A DNA stretch of 7,789 bases from Candidatus Atribacteria bacterium 1244-E10-H5-B2 (GCA_003575245.1 NMQN01000072.1:1-7789), one strand, 5' to 3'. Counted from the first letter of the stretch, positions 1-4,234 are shown. Notes: generated by a model from the sequence alone, not told the origin. Made by a program: numbers and translations.

Positions 1-95
1 TAGAGAAGCCCTGTTATATGTGTAGTAACTTCACAAAGATAGACAGTTTTATTTTTAAAATCAAATCCCACTACATCTAACTCATTTAACCCTTC
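1..95. repeat. Terminal direct repeat, left copy (circular overlap)
   Basis: These 95 bases are identical to the last 95 bases of the window (7695-7789). An exact end overlap of this size is what an assembler leaves on a circular molecule. A real direct terminal repeat of a linear phage-like genome would look the same. Circularity is favoured because joining 7694 to 1 completes a gene in frame with a start codon and ribosome binding site. Confidence 0.95.
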
Positions 96-200
96 AAGCC
101 CTCCAACGGGAGGCCTAACATTGTAATTAACAAAATCACATTTTTTGATAATCTTTAGATATGCACCTACAATATATTCCCCGATTCCAGTCTTTATCAT
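1..200 (-). CDS. PD-(D/E)XK-like nuclease, N-terminal part (gene continues at 7694)
   Basis: This is the 5' part of a 166-codon gene that crosses the circle join: complement of 7394-7694 joined to 1-200. It starts at ATG 198-200, with AAGGAG at 210-215 nine bases upstream. The N-terminal segment contains GEYIVGAYL (residues 7-15), then E40-L-D42 before a beta strand, then a second strand ending in C56-E57-V-T59. This order, a helix with Glu, then Asp, then E-x-K on a strand, is the core of the PD-(D/E)XK nuclease fold, as in YraN and Holliday-junction-resolvase-like proteins. Here the last position is Thr instead of Lys. A nuclease acting on element or helper DNA is inferred from the fold pattern only. 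The downstream neighbours are a 28-aa ORF and the large terminase, so a role near packaging is plausible. Confidence 0.75.
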   Translation of the reverse strand, partial: MIKTGIGEYIVGAYLKIIKKCDFVNYNVRPPVGGLEGLNELDVVGFDFKNKTVYLCEVTTHITGLL

Positions 201-272
201 CTTTCAATTCTCCTTCTTTTAAAATATCAAAGAAATAAAGCCCTTTTCGATAATTAAGTTAAAATAAGGCCT

Positions 273-320
273 TCAAATTTCGCTTTTAAGGAGGGTCAAA
301 TTCAAAATAGGTAATATCAT
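273..320 (-). CDS. Possible 15-aa leader peptide upstream of the nuclease gene
   Basis: The short ORF MILPILNLTLLKSEI starts at ATG 318-320. A strong purine-rich site, GAGGGGG, lies just upstream at about 326-332. It ends 72 bases before the nuclease start. Its coding strand contains CCTCCTT (289-295), which is complementary to the AAGGAG of the nuclease gene (210-215), so translation could affect access to that site. The peptide is hydrophobic and matches no family I know. The start signal is good, but the length makes chance possible. Confidence 0.35.
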   Translation of the reverse strand: MILPILNLTLLKSEI

Positions 321-340
321 AAGCGCCCCCTCAAAATTCC

Positions 341-369
341 CTCATATAAGCGATATATGAGCGTTTTTT
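341..369 (+). terminator. Hairpin with T-run, terminator-like on the plus strand
   Basis: CTCATATA (341-348) pairs with TATATGAG (354-361) around a five-base loop and is followed by CGTTTTTT. Read on the plus strand this is a small intrinsic terminator. On the minus strand, where the genes lie, no T-run follows, so the recombinase transcript can probably continue to the nuclease and terminase genes. No clear plus-strand promoter was found for a transcript that would end here. Confidence 0.4.
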
Positions 370-389
370 AAAATCAAGGAAAGCCTTTG

Positions 390-398
390 TTTATAACA
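390..398 (-). promoter_or_regulatory. Weak extended -10 promoter candidate
   Basis: Minus-strand TGTTATAAA (398 to 390) fits an extended -10 element (TGn followed by a TATAAT-like hexamer). No convincing -35 box lies 17 bases upstream. It sits just past the recombinase stop codon and could add transcription of the leader peptide, nuclease and terminase genes. Confidence 0.25.
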
Positions 399-410
399 GT
401 TACAGAGATT

Positions 411-1088
411 TTAGATTAATTTAACCTTCATTTTATTCTGAGGATGTAATCTATTAACTTCTTCTTTTTGTTTATCGCTAACTAATGAAGTGTAGATCTG
501 AGTAGAGGCCAAACTTTTATGGCCTAAAAAGCCCTGGATTCTCCGGATATCCATTCCATTATTTAAAAAATGTGTAGCAATCGAGTGCCTTAACATATGT
601 GGAGTTACCTTTTTATCTATCCCGGCCTCTACTCCGTATCTCTCGATATTCCTTTGAATATTCATTTTAGTTACCCTGGTCCCGGTCCTGCTCAAAAATA
701 AAGCCCTGCTCTTATTGCCTTTCCAAAGATTTCGAGCCTTTAAATAATTCTGCAATATCTTAATAGATTCGTTAGTTAGTGTAGCCTCACGTTCCCGGTT
801 ACCCTTACCCAATACCTTTGCGATTCCCCTTTTAAAATCGAGATCCTTTATATCTAAATTAATCAATTCTTTTAATCTGATCCCTGAGGAATAAAATAAA
901 TTCAGAATTGCATAATCTCTTTTAGCGGTAAATAATTTATTTCGAGATCTCTTTAGCCAGTAAGATTTATTTTGCCTTCTTTTCTTCAATTCCTCTTTAG
1001 CCTTTATTCCTTCCAGGTAAGGCCGGTTAAGTAAAAGTTCAATTTCTTCTATGCTAAGATACTTAGGAATCCTCTTTATTGCCTTCAT
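411..1088 (-). CDS. Tyrosine recombinase, catalytic domain only (Xer-like)
   Basis: This 225-aa enzyme has the full set of tyrosine recombinase residues: R71 (SGIR), K95 (GKG), H164-x-x-R167 (HMLR), H190 (GH) and the nucleophile Y199 (IYT). It should cut and rejoin DNA at specific sites through a 3'-phosphotyrosine link, for integration, excision or resolution of multimers. Usual XerC/D-like enzymes are near 300 aa, with an N-terminal SAM-like core-binding domain. Here the catalytic domain begins almost at residue 12, so that domain is missing, and a Lys/Arg-rich insert sits at residues 29-50. The start is ATG 1086-1088, with AGAGGTG six bases upstream. An in-frame GTG at 1097 falls inside that ribosome binding site and is rejected. 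The strong promoter at 1121-1149 and nearby repeats suggest dedicated control. Confidence 0.92.
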   Translation of the reverse strand: MKAIKRIPKYLSIEEIELLLNRPYLEGIKAKEELKKRRQNKSYWLKRSRNKLFTAKRDYAILNLFYSSGIRLKELINLDIKDLDFKRGIAKVLGKGNREREATLTNESIKILQNYLKARNLWKGNKSRALFLSRTGTRVTKMNIQRNIERYGVEAGIDKKVTPHMLRHSIATHFLNNGMDIRRIQGFLGHKSLASTQIYTSLVSDKQKEEVNRLHPQNKMKVKLI

Positions 1089-1120
1089 TTTAAACACCTC
1101 TTTTTAAATTTTATGTATAT

Positions 1121-1149
1121 AGTATATATGATAGATTATTTTCTGTCAA
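1121..1149 (-). promoter_or_regulatory. Strong sigma70-type promoter of the recombinase gene
   Basis: On the minus strand TTGACA (1149 to 1144) is followed by a 17-base spacer and TATACT (1126 to 1121). Transcription should begin near 1114, about 26 bases before the recombinase start codon. The -35 box overlaps one arm of an inverted repeat (1148-1160/1177-1189), so a bound repressor or the recombinase itself could block it. Confidence 0.85.
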
Positions 1150-1189
1150 GTGTTTTGTTACTTAATGCGTATTTTATAACGAAACACTT
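1148..1189. repeat. Inverted repeat upstream of the recombinase, candidate operator or recombination site
   Basis: AAGTGTTTTGTTA (1148-1160) and TAACGAAACACTT (1177-1189) are inverted 13-bp arms with one mismatch and 16 bp between them. The left arm overlaps the -35 box of the recombinase promoter. Further copies of the motif lie nearby: GTGTTTTGTTA at 1258-1268 and GTTTTGTTACT at 1406-1416. A 13-bp direct repeat, TATTTTATAACGA, occurs at 1170-1182 and 1213-1225. The set could be an operator or the arm and core sites of an attachment site. Confidence 0.5.
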
Positions 1190-1325
1190 AAAACATAAAA
1201 TCTAAAAATCCTTATTTTATAACGATTCCGGGATAAATATTTCTCTATATATTATTTGTGTTTTGTTATTATCCTTTAAAAAAGTTAGGTTTAAGGCTTT
1301 TAAGTGATCATTCTTAACCTTTCCC

Positions 1326-1397
1326 GAGTGGACTCGAAAATTTAAAAAGCCTTTTACACCTGATATTTTAGCCTTTTTAGGCTTTTCTGAGCCTTTT
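1326..1397 (-). terminator. Probable terminator region after the 59-aa gene
   Basis: On the minus strand AAAAGCCT (1386 to 1379) can pair with AGGCTTTT (1352 to 1345), followed by TTAAATTTT. A second short stem, AGGCT (1379-1383) with AGCCT (1390-1394) followed by TTTT, works on the plus strand. A perfect 12-bp palindrome, CGAGTGGACTCG, covers 1325-1336. The block separates the 59-aa gene from the recombinase promoter and could stop transcription both ways. Confidence 0.45.
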
Positions 1398-1575
1398 ATG
1401 ATTTCGTTTTGTTACTATTTAATGAATCCCTTCTATCCTGATTCATACTCTTAGTCTTAGCCCCTATGATTATATAAAAATCTCTCTCATCAATTTTTTC
1501 CTCTTTGACTGCATTAACTATCACCTGATAGAAATTATCGAATCTTTTTAAAAAATTTAATCGTTCCGGTAACAT
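1396..1575 (-). CDS. Small hypothetical protein, 59 aa
   Basis: I do not recognise this protein. It starts at ATG 1573-1575 after AAAAAGAGGCGATCTAA, a ribosome-binding leader that closely resembles those of three other genes in the window (starts at 2705, 3949 and 4188). That shared leader is the main reason to accept it as real. The first half is mixed helix and strand with a hydrophobic strand FYIII near residues 33-37. The tail, from about residue 40, is polar and rich in Asn, Ser, Lys and Arg. It has no Cys and no membrane segment. It is the last gene before a probable terminator, and it lies downstream of the candidate initiator and its repeats. Confidence 0.6.
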   Translation of the reverse strand: MLPERLNFLKRFDNFYQVIVNAVKEEKIDERDFYIIIGAKTKSMNQDRRDSLNSNKTKS

Positions 1576-1681
1576 TTAGATCGCCTCTTTTTAAAATTTT
1601 ATTTAACTAAACAAAAAGCGTATGTTCGCCCCCCTGAAATTTCCTCTTTTTATTTTCTCATCTCTCTAATCACTTTTTACC

Positions 1682-1710
1682 TTCAGAATTGACCCGTCGT
1701 AAAATATACT
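1682..1710 (+). promoter_or_regulatory. Weak plus-strand promoter candidate facing the repeat cluster
   Basis: TTCAGA (1682-1687), a 17-base spacer and TATACT (1705-1710) give a moderate sigma70 match. A transcript from about 1717 would run through the inverted repeats at 1769-1801 to a run of seven T at 1813-1819, giving a short RNA that opposes the direction of the initiator gene. This is an inference from one weak -35 box. Confidence 0.3.
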
Positions 1711-1759
1711 CTTAATTAAACACTTTTAGGAGATACACTCTACTAACCACTCTCTATAA

Positions 1760-1875
1760 GCCTACTAATGCTATCACCAGTGATAGCACCCTATGCTATC
1801 ATTTCGGGTCGCTTTTTTTCTAAAATCATAAAACTTGCGCGCCTACTAATGCTATCATTTCGGGTCGCTTTTTTT
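1760..1875. repeat. Iteron-like cluster of direct and inverted repeats
   Basis: Four copies of TGCTATCA lie here: 1769-1776, inverted at 1781-1788, 1794-1801 and 1850-1857. Larger units are also duplicated. A 27-bp sequence at 1793-1819 recurs at 1849-1875, and a 17-bp sequence at 1760-1776 recurs at 1841-1857. The first two TGCTATCA copies form a perfect 8-bp hairpin with a four-base loop. The second 27-bp copy includes the last codons and stop of the winged-helix gene. Repeats of this kind beside an initiator gene are typical of plasmid origins and their binding sites. Alternatives are an operator or a resolution site. Confidence 0.6.
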
Positions 1876-2373
1876 GAATTTTTTAGGTAAATATGGAGTA
1901 ATAAATATAATTTCCTTATCTGATATAGCTTTGATTTTCCCTTCTTTAATCAATAATTTATAGGCCGTATCCCACCTTAAAAGCGTTATAATTCGCCTCT
2001 TTGACTTTGGCCCCATTGAATATAGCCTTCTATTAATAAAATGATAAAATTCTAATCTCCTTAGAGATCTATCAATAGTTATTTTCGGTATCCCGGTTTC
2101 CTCAGTAATATCCGGATTTGTTTTTCTGGTATTTCTCCACCAACTACATTTACTTGACAAAAAGAAATAAATGTCTTTATCTTTAGCAGTAAGTTTAAAA
2201 AGCACCCTTGAATCTGTAAATCCTCTCGGTATAGGGTCGTATTGCTCTCTCTTTTCTTTAGGCAATAAATTGCCTTCATTATCATATAAACCGCTTTGAT
2301 TCAATTCCGGATAAAGATTTACCAGCGTCTTATCTTCGAGATCCATTTTTTCTTTAAATTCTTTTTTGTTCAT
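1855..2373 (-). CDS. Winged-helix DNA-binding protein, candidate replication initiator
   Basis: This 172-aa protein carries a winged-helix pattern at residues 59-133. A first helix is LTAKDKDIYFFLS. A helix-turn-helix follows around ITEETG and TIDRSLRRLEF (about 89-109), then a basic wing around NRRLYSMGPKSKRR. This layout resembles the DNA-binding domain of initiator proteins such as lambda O-type and plasmid Rep proteins, but there is no clear second enzymatic domain. The role as initiator is inferred from the fold, the iteron-like repeats at its 3' end and its structured leader. A transcriptional regulator is the alternative. The start is ATG 2371-2373 with AGAAAGGA nine bases upstream. 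An in-frame GTG at 2424 would add 17 residues but has only a poorly spaced GGGAG. The stop codon lies inside the duplicated 27-bp repeat. Confidence 0.65.
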   Translation of the reverse strand: MNKKEFKEKMDLEDKTLVNLYPELNQSGLYDNEGNLLPKEKREQYDPIPRGFTDSRVLFKLTAKDKDIYFFLSSKCSWWRNTRKTNPDITEETGIPKITIDRSLRRLEFYHFINRRLYSMGPKSKRRIITLLRWDTAYKLLIKEGKIKAISDKEIIFITPYLPKKFKKSDPK

Positions 2374-2379
2374 ATTACA

Positions 2380-2479
2380 AAATCCTTTCTTACCTGGCCA
2401 ACAGCTAAAGCGAAAGGATTTCACAAACTCCCTAACCGCCGGCCAGGCTAAAGCAAGTGAGATCGATTACCCACTTGCC
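2380..2479 (-). promoter_or_regulatory. Structured leader that can hide the initiator ribosome binding site
   Basis: On the minus-strand RNA, AAATCCTTTC (2421 to 2412) pairs perfectly over 10 bp with GAAAGGATTT (2389 to 2380), which contains the Shine-Dalgarno of the winged-helix gene. The 22-base loop holds GGCCAGG (2399 to 2393), which is complementary to CCTGGCC upstream (2447 to 2441), so a pseudoknot can form. A further 7-bp stem (2453-2459 with 2472-2478) lies before it. Control of initiator translation by RNA folding is the likely function. Confidence 0.6.
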
Positions 2480-2495
2480 GGATATCAAACATCAT
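2448..2495 (-). CDS. Possible 15-aa leader peptide of the initiator gene
   Basis: The ORF MMFDIRQVGNRSHLL starts at ATG 2493-2495, with AGGGG ten bases upstream. It ends with TAG at 2448-2450, directly next to the CCTGGCC arm (2441-2447) of the predicted pseudoknot. A ribosome that translates it would open the stem at 2453-2478 and cover the pseudoknot arm on stopping. Leader peptides placed like this control initiator synthesis in IncB and IncFII plasmids (repY, tap). The similarity is in arrangement, not in sequence. Its small size keeps confidence low. Confidence 0.4.
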   Translation of the reverse strand: MMFDIRQVGNRSHLL

Positions 2496-2505
2496 TCAAA
2501 TATAA

Positions 2506-2532
2506 CCCCTAATGTAAAATTTACCCCCTAAT
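2506..2532. repeat. Short direct repeat CCCCTAAT in the initiator leader
   Basis: CCCCTAAT occurs at 2506-2513 and again at 2525-2532, 19 bp apart. On the minus strand the lower copy supplies the AGGGG ribosome binding site of the 15-aa leader peptide. With only two copies, a binding-site role is speculative. Confidence 0.3.
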
Positions 2533-2567
2533 TTGCGTTTCTTTGACCTCTCTGGTATCTTTCTACC

Positions 2568-2705
2568 TTAATATTTATGAATTAACTTATTTAAGGCCTT
2601 TAATATTTCAAGTAGAAGGGATAACCTTAAATTTTCTGCCCGATCAACTACCTTTTTTATTTTTTCCTCAAAATCTTTAATCTCTTCAGTATCTTCAATT
2701 TTCAA
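2568..2705 (-). CDS. Small coiled-coil-like hypothetical protein, 45 aa, TTG start
   Basis: I do not recognise this protein. It starts at TTG 2703-2705 with AGAAAGGAG eight bases upstream, in the shared leader pattern GGAGCGAT-T-AAAT found before several genes here. The sequence is strongly helical: an acidic and Lys-rich N-terminal half (EDTEEIKDFEEKIKK), then a Leu-rich segment (RLSLLLEILKALNKLI, about residues 26-42) with hydrophobic residues spaced as in an amphipathic helix or short coiled coil. No Cys and no catalytic motif are present. It follows the 72-aa gene by 21 bases and lies upstream of the initiator leader, so it is probably co-transcribed with both. Confidence 0.6.
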   Translation of the reverse strand: MKIEDTEEIKDFEEKIKKVVDRAENLRLSLLLEILKALNKLIHKY

Positions 2706-2726
2706 TTTAATCGCTCCTTTCTGATA

Positions 2727-2945
2727 TTAATTTTTCCATTGGTCTATATAGATATTTTTCTTCTGTTCCAAAGGGATTTTATCCCATAAACCATTAATCC
2801 CTTTAGCCTCAATTTTACATATACCGCCAATATCCGGATAGGATCTCAACAGAATTTTCAGTTTTGGTATATGCTCTAAATCTTCCCAAAATTCGCTAAG
2901 CATTTTCTCAATTTCTTTTTTTGTCTTTAAATAGAAGAGATCCAT
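2727..2945 (-). CDS. Hypothetical protein, 72 aa
   Basis: I recognise no family. The preferred start is ATG 2943-2945, because AAGGGAG lies 11 bases upstream. The in-frame ATG at 2964-2966 adds seven residues but has no ribosome binding site, and its own codons form that AAGGGAG. The protein begins with a charged helix (FYLKTKKEIEKMLSEFWEDLEHI) and has a middle segment LKILLRSYPDIGGICKIEAKGINGLW, with one Cys, that may form strands. It follows the 66-aa gene closely (stop at 2970) and precedes the TTG-started 45-aa gene. It looks like one member of a chain of small accessory genes. Confidence 0.65.
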   Translation of the reverse strand: MDLFYLKTKKEIEKMLSEFWEDLEHIPKLKILLRSYPDIGGICKIEAKGINGLWDKIPLEQKKNIYIDQWKN

Positions 2946-2969
2946 AATAATTTTATCTCCCTTCATTTT

Positions 2970-3170
2970 TTAATTGATATATTTATACATAAAATGCTCA
3001 AATCTTTTCATCATTTCTTTAATATCTTCTTCGGTTAAAACTACATTATATTCTTCTTTGGCCACCCGGATTATTGTATCGTCTTTTAAATCTTTTCTGT
3101 CTTTCACATATAAAGAATAATTTCTCCGGATCGTGTGAAAAGCCTCGAATTTTTCTCTACTGATAAACAT
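2970..3170 (-). CDS. Hypothetical protein, 66 aa
   Basis: I do not recognise a family. The start ATG 3168-3170 has a strong AAAGGGGG site about 11 bases upstream. The protein is charged and probably all-helical. The order is FEAFHTIRRNYSLYVKDRKDL (about 8-28), a segment LKDDTIIRVAKEEYNVVLTEEDIKEMMKRFEHFM that looks like a small helix-turn-helix or helical hairpin (about 28-61), and a short polar end. The DDTIIRVAKEEYNV-x-LTEEDI stretch resembles a DNA-binding helix pair, but I would not assign it. It is the first gene after the 360-bp hairpin-rich stretch, so that stretch would be its 5' leader if transcription reads through. Confidence 0.65.
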   Translation of the reverse strand: MFISREKFEAFHTIRRNYSLYVKDRKDLKDDTIIRVAKEEYNVVLTEEDIKEMMKRFEHFMYKYIN

Positions 3171-3330
3171 AAAATTTTAATCCCCCTTTCGATTTTTTAT
3201 GATCCCGGTAGAATAACCAGGGGAAAGGATATATCAAGAGGCCAAACGAAAAAAATTCTCTTGATATAAATAAACCCTGATTACCCACCGGGTAAACCGG
3301 TCAACTGCCTGGCAGGGATTGACCGGGATA

Positions 3331-3364
3331 TTGATTTTACTTCCTATCGTATATATGCTAAAAT
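3331..3364 (+). promoter_or_regulatory. Plus-strand promoter candidate for a small RNA
   Basis: TTGATT (3331-3336), a 17-base spacer and TATGCT (3354-3359) fit a sigma70 promoter. An overlapping extended -10, TGCTAAAAT, is at 3356-3364. The start would lie near 3366-3371. The -35 and -10 parts are also the two arms of a 10-bp inverted repeat, so some of the match could come from that structure. Confidence 0.4.
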
Positions 3365-3365
3365 C

Positions 3366-3507
3366 AATTAGTCAGAAGTGGATTCTATAAAATCCATTAA
3401 AATTTTTTAGAAAAATGGTATATTAAAGATCGATGGTCTTATATCATTTTTCTGTTATCTACCGTGAAAGTTCGATTACAGGGGAGTTTAACCGCTCCCC
3501 TGTTTTC
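3366..3507 (+). ncRNA. Candidate plus-strand small RNA B
   Basis: A promoter candidate at 3331-3364 and an intrinsic terminator at 3478-3507 bound about 140 nt. Inside are a 6-bp stem (3379-3384/3391-3396), a long 14-bp stem with one G-U pair (3409-3422/3440-3453) whose loop contains AGATCG, and the terminator stem. Bases 3372-3385 can pair over 14 nt, with one G-U, with bases 4287-4300 of candidate RNA A. No long ORF fits this strand. The RNA is inferred from signals and structure only. The stretch could instead be the leader of the minus-strand 66-aa gene. Confidence 0.4.
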
Positions 3508-3510
3508 ATT
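3478..3510 (+). terminator. Intrinsic terminator on the plus strand
   Basis: ACAGGGGAG (3478-3486) pairs perfectly with CTCCCCTGT (3495-3503) around an eight-base loop and is followed by TTTCATTTTG. The T-rich tail is on the plus strand only, so it would end a plus-strand RNA and not the minus-strand 138-aa gene beside it. Confidence 0.55.
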
Positions 3511-3532
3511 TTGAGCCAACACTTTAAAATTT

Positions 3533-3808
3533 TTATTCTTCTTTTTTTTCAGGCTCTTCCGATTCGCTTTTACCCAAAGTCGCTAAAACCGCTTCTCTGT
3601 AAGTAACCTCAATTCCCTGGCCTTTACATTTTTCAATGTATTCTTCAACCTTCTTTTCTTCCGGAGTTAATTCTGCCTTATCAAGGCAAAATAATACCGC
3701 ATCACGATAACTAACTTCCGGATTTTCTTCAATATATTTTTCTACTTTTTCGAGATCCTGCTTCTCTTTTTCGAGATATTGCTCTTCGGTCATTTTTTCT
3801 TCGGTCAT
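3533..3808 (-). CDS. Probable nested product of the acidic gene, 91 aa
   Basis: Translation from the in-frame ATG at 3806-3808 (M48 of the longer protein) would give only the acidic, repeat-bearing part. AAAGGGGGGGAG sits just upstream with a short spacer, a stronger site than that of many genes here. Another Met follows at 3791-3793 (residue 53). Either this is a second start, or the two parts were once separate genes joined through the G-run. Confidence 0.4.
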   Translation of the reverse strand: MTEEKMTEEQYLEKEKQDLEKVEKYIEENPEVSYRDAVLFCLDKAELTPEEKKVEEYIEKCKGQGIEVTYREAVLATLGKSESEEPEKKEE

Positions 3809-3949
3809 CTTCTCCCCCCCTTTCAATTTATTAATAAATTCTATTATTTTTTCTACATCAATATCCTTTTGATCTGCCAGTTCGAGGATTTTTTTCGCTC
3901 CTGATCCAGTTAAATATTTTAAACGATATTCCTCTTTTATATCACTCAT
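3533..3949 (-). CDS. Acidic protein with an internal repeat and an internal start, 138 aa
   Basis: Function unknown. The start ATG 3947-3949 overlaps the stop of the upstream gene as ATGA, with AAAGGAG 11 bases upstream. The N-terminal 47 residues form a separate helical segment. The rest is highly charged, and two related units follow each other: VEKYIEENPEVSYRDAV (69-85) and VEEYIEKCKG-x-x-IEVTYREAV (101-121). The C-terminus is very acidic (SESEEPEKKEE). A run of seven G (C at 3814-3820) encodes KGGE and also forms a very strong ribosome binding site just before M48 (ATG 3806-3808). A second product of 91 aa is therefore likely, and it would be the part with the repeats. Nested starts of this kind occur in phage scaffold genes, but nothing else supports a scaffold role. 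Confidence 0.7.
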   Translation of the reverse strand: MSDIKEEYRLKYLTGSGAKKILELADQKDIDVEKIIEFINKLKGGEKMTEEKMTEEQYLEKEKQDLEKVEKYIEENPEVSYRDAVLFCLDKAELTPEEKKVEEYIEKCKGQGIEVTYREAVLATLGKSESEEPEKKEE

Positions 3950-4188
3950 AATTTAGATCGCTCCTTTCTTTCTTCGGATTCCTTTTTTCTCCTTTTTTTT
4001 TGGTAACCGGGATTCTTTTTTCTAAATCTTTTAAGATCCTTTTTTTGTGATTCCCTTAATATTGAATAGGCCTCAGGATCCTCGATTTTTAATTTTTGTA
4101 TATATTCTCTCCTAAATCCGTTAATTTCTTTACTAATTATCTTTAATTTTATTTTACCGCTAACGTTTATTTCACTTATTTTTTTCAA
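3946..4188 (-). CDS. Basic small hypothetical protein, 80 aa, TTG start
   Basis: I do not recognise a family. It begins at TTG 4186-4188 with AAGGGAG eight bases upstream. No better ATG exists nearby, and the leader GGGAGCGATCGAATTG matches that of three other genes. The C-terminal half is extremely basic (LKRFRKKNPGYQKKRRKK, about residues 52-69), which suggests nucleic-acid binding. A central IEDPEAYSILRE segment precedes it. Its stop overlaps the next start by ATGA, so it is translationally coupled to the acidic 138-aa gene. A basic and an acidic partner made together could form a complex, but that is inference. It is the first gene after the two candidate small RNAs. Confidence 0.65.
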   Translation of the reverse strand: MKKISEINVSGKIKLKIISKEINGFRREYIQKLKIEDPEAYSILRESQKKDLKRFRKKNPGYQKKRRKKESEERKERSKL

Positions 4189-4205
4189 TTCGATCGCTCC
4201 CTTAA

Positions 4206-4234
4206 TTGCTTATTCTCTTTCATTTTGATACAAT
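4206..4234 (+). promoter_or_regulatory. Plus-strand extended -10 promoter of candidate RNA A
   Basis: TTGCTT (4206-4211) is followed by 17 bases and TACAAT (4229-4234). TGA just before the -10 gives the extended -10 form TGnTACAAT. Start of transcription is expected near 4241. No protein gene lies downstream on this strand before the terminator at 4327-4365. Confidence 0.55.

Larger units (their letters stand above)
3171..3532. other. Gene-free stretch packed with hairpins
   Basis: No credible ORF lies here, but at least six inverted repeats follow each other. They are: TATATCAAGAG 3230-3240/3258-3268 (11 bp) enclosed by TAACCAGGG 3214-3222/3275-3283 (one mismatch); TTACCC 3281-3286/3290-3295; CCGGTCAA 3297-3304/3319-3326 enclosing CTGC/GCAG; ATTGATTTTA 3330-3339/3359-3368; a 14-bp stem 3409-3422/3440-3453 with one mismatch; and ACAGGGGAG 3478-3486/3495-3503. 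The density suggests a structured RNA, a replication or packaging site on DNA, or both. Confidence 0.7.

Noticed and set aside
289..295. AAGGAGG on the plus strand as a ribosome binding site
   Set aside because: No start codon with a useful reading frame follows. The minus-strand complement may matter as an anti-Shine-Dalgarno instead.
1089..1097. GTG start at 1097 for the recombinase
   Set aside because: The codon is part of the ribosome binding site AGAGGTG. The ATG at 1086-1088 is correctly spaced from it.
1769..1788. Rolling-circle nick site in the 8-bp hairpin
   Set aside because: The neighbouring protein is a winged-helix type without the His and Tyr motifs of rolling-circle Rep proteins.
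2079..2285. A 68-codon minus-strand ORF inside the winged-helix gene
   Set aside because: It overlaps the well-supported 172-aa gene in another frame, has no ribosome binding site and shows no protein-like pattern. It is a shadow.
2374..2424. GTG start at 2424 for the winged-helix protein
   Set aside because: The only purine-rich site, GGGAG, is about three bases away, too close, while ATG 2371-2373 has a normal site. It remains possible as a weak alternative.
3461..3490. tRNA-like T-loop sequence GTTCGATTAC
   Set aside because: No acceptor, D or anticodon stem surrounds it, and the neighbouring stem is a terminator.
3209..3510. CRISPR array
   Set aside because: The repeats are individual inverted pairs with different sequences. 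There are no regularly spaced identical units and no cas genes.
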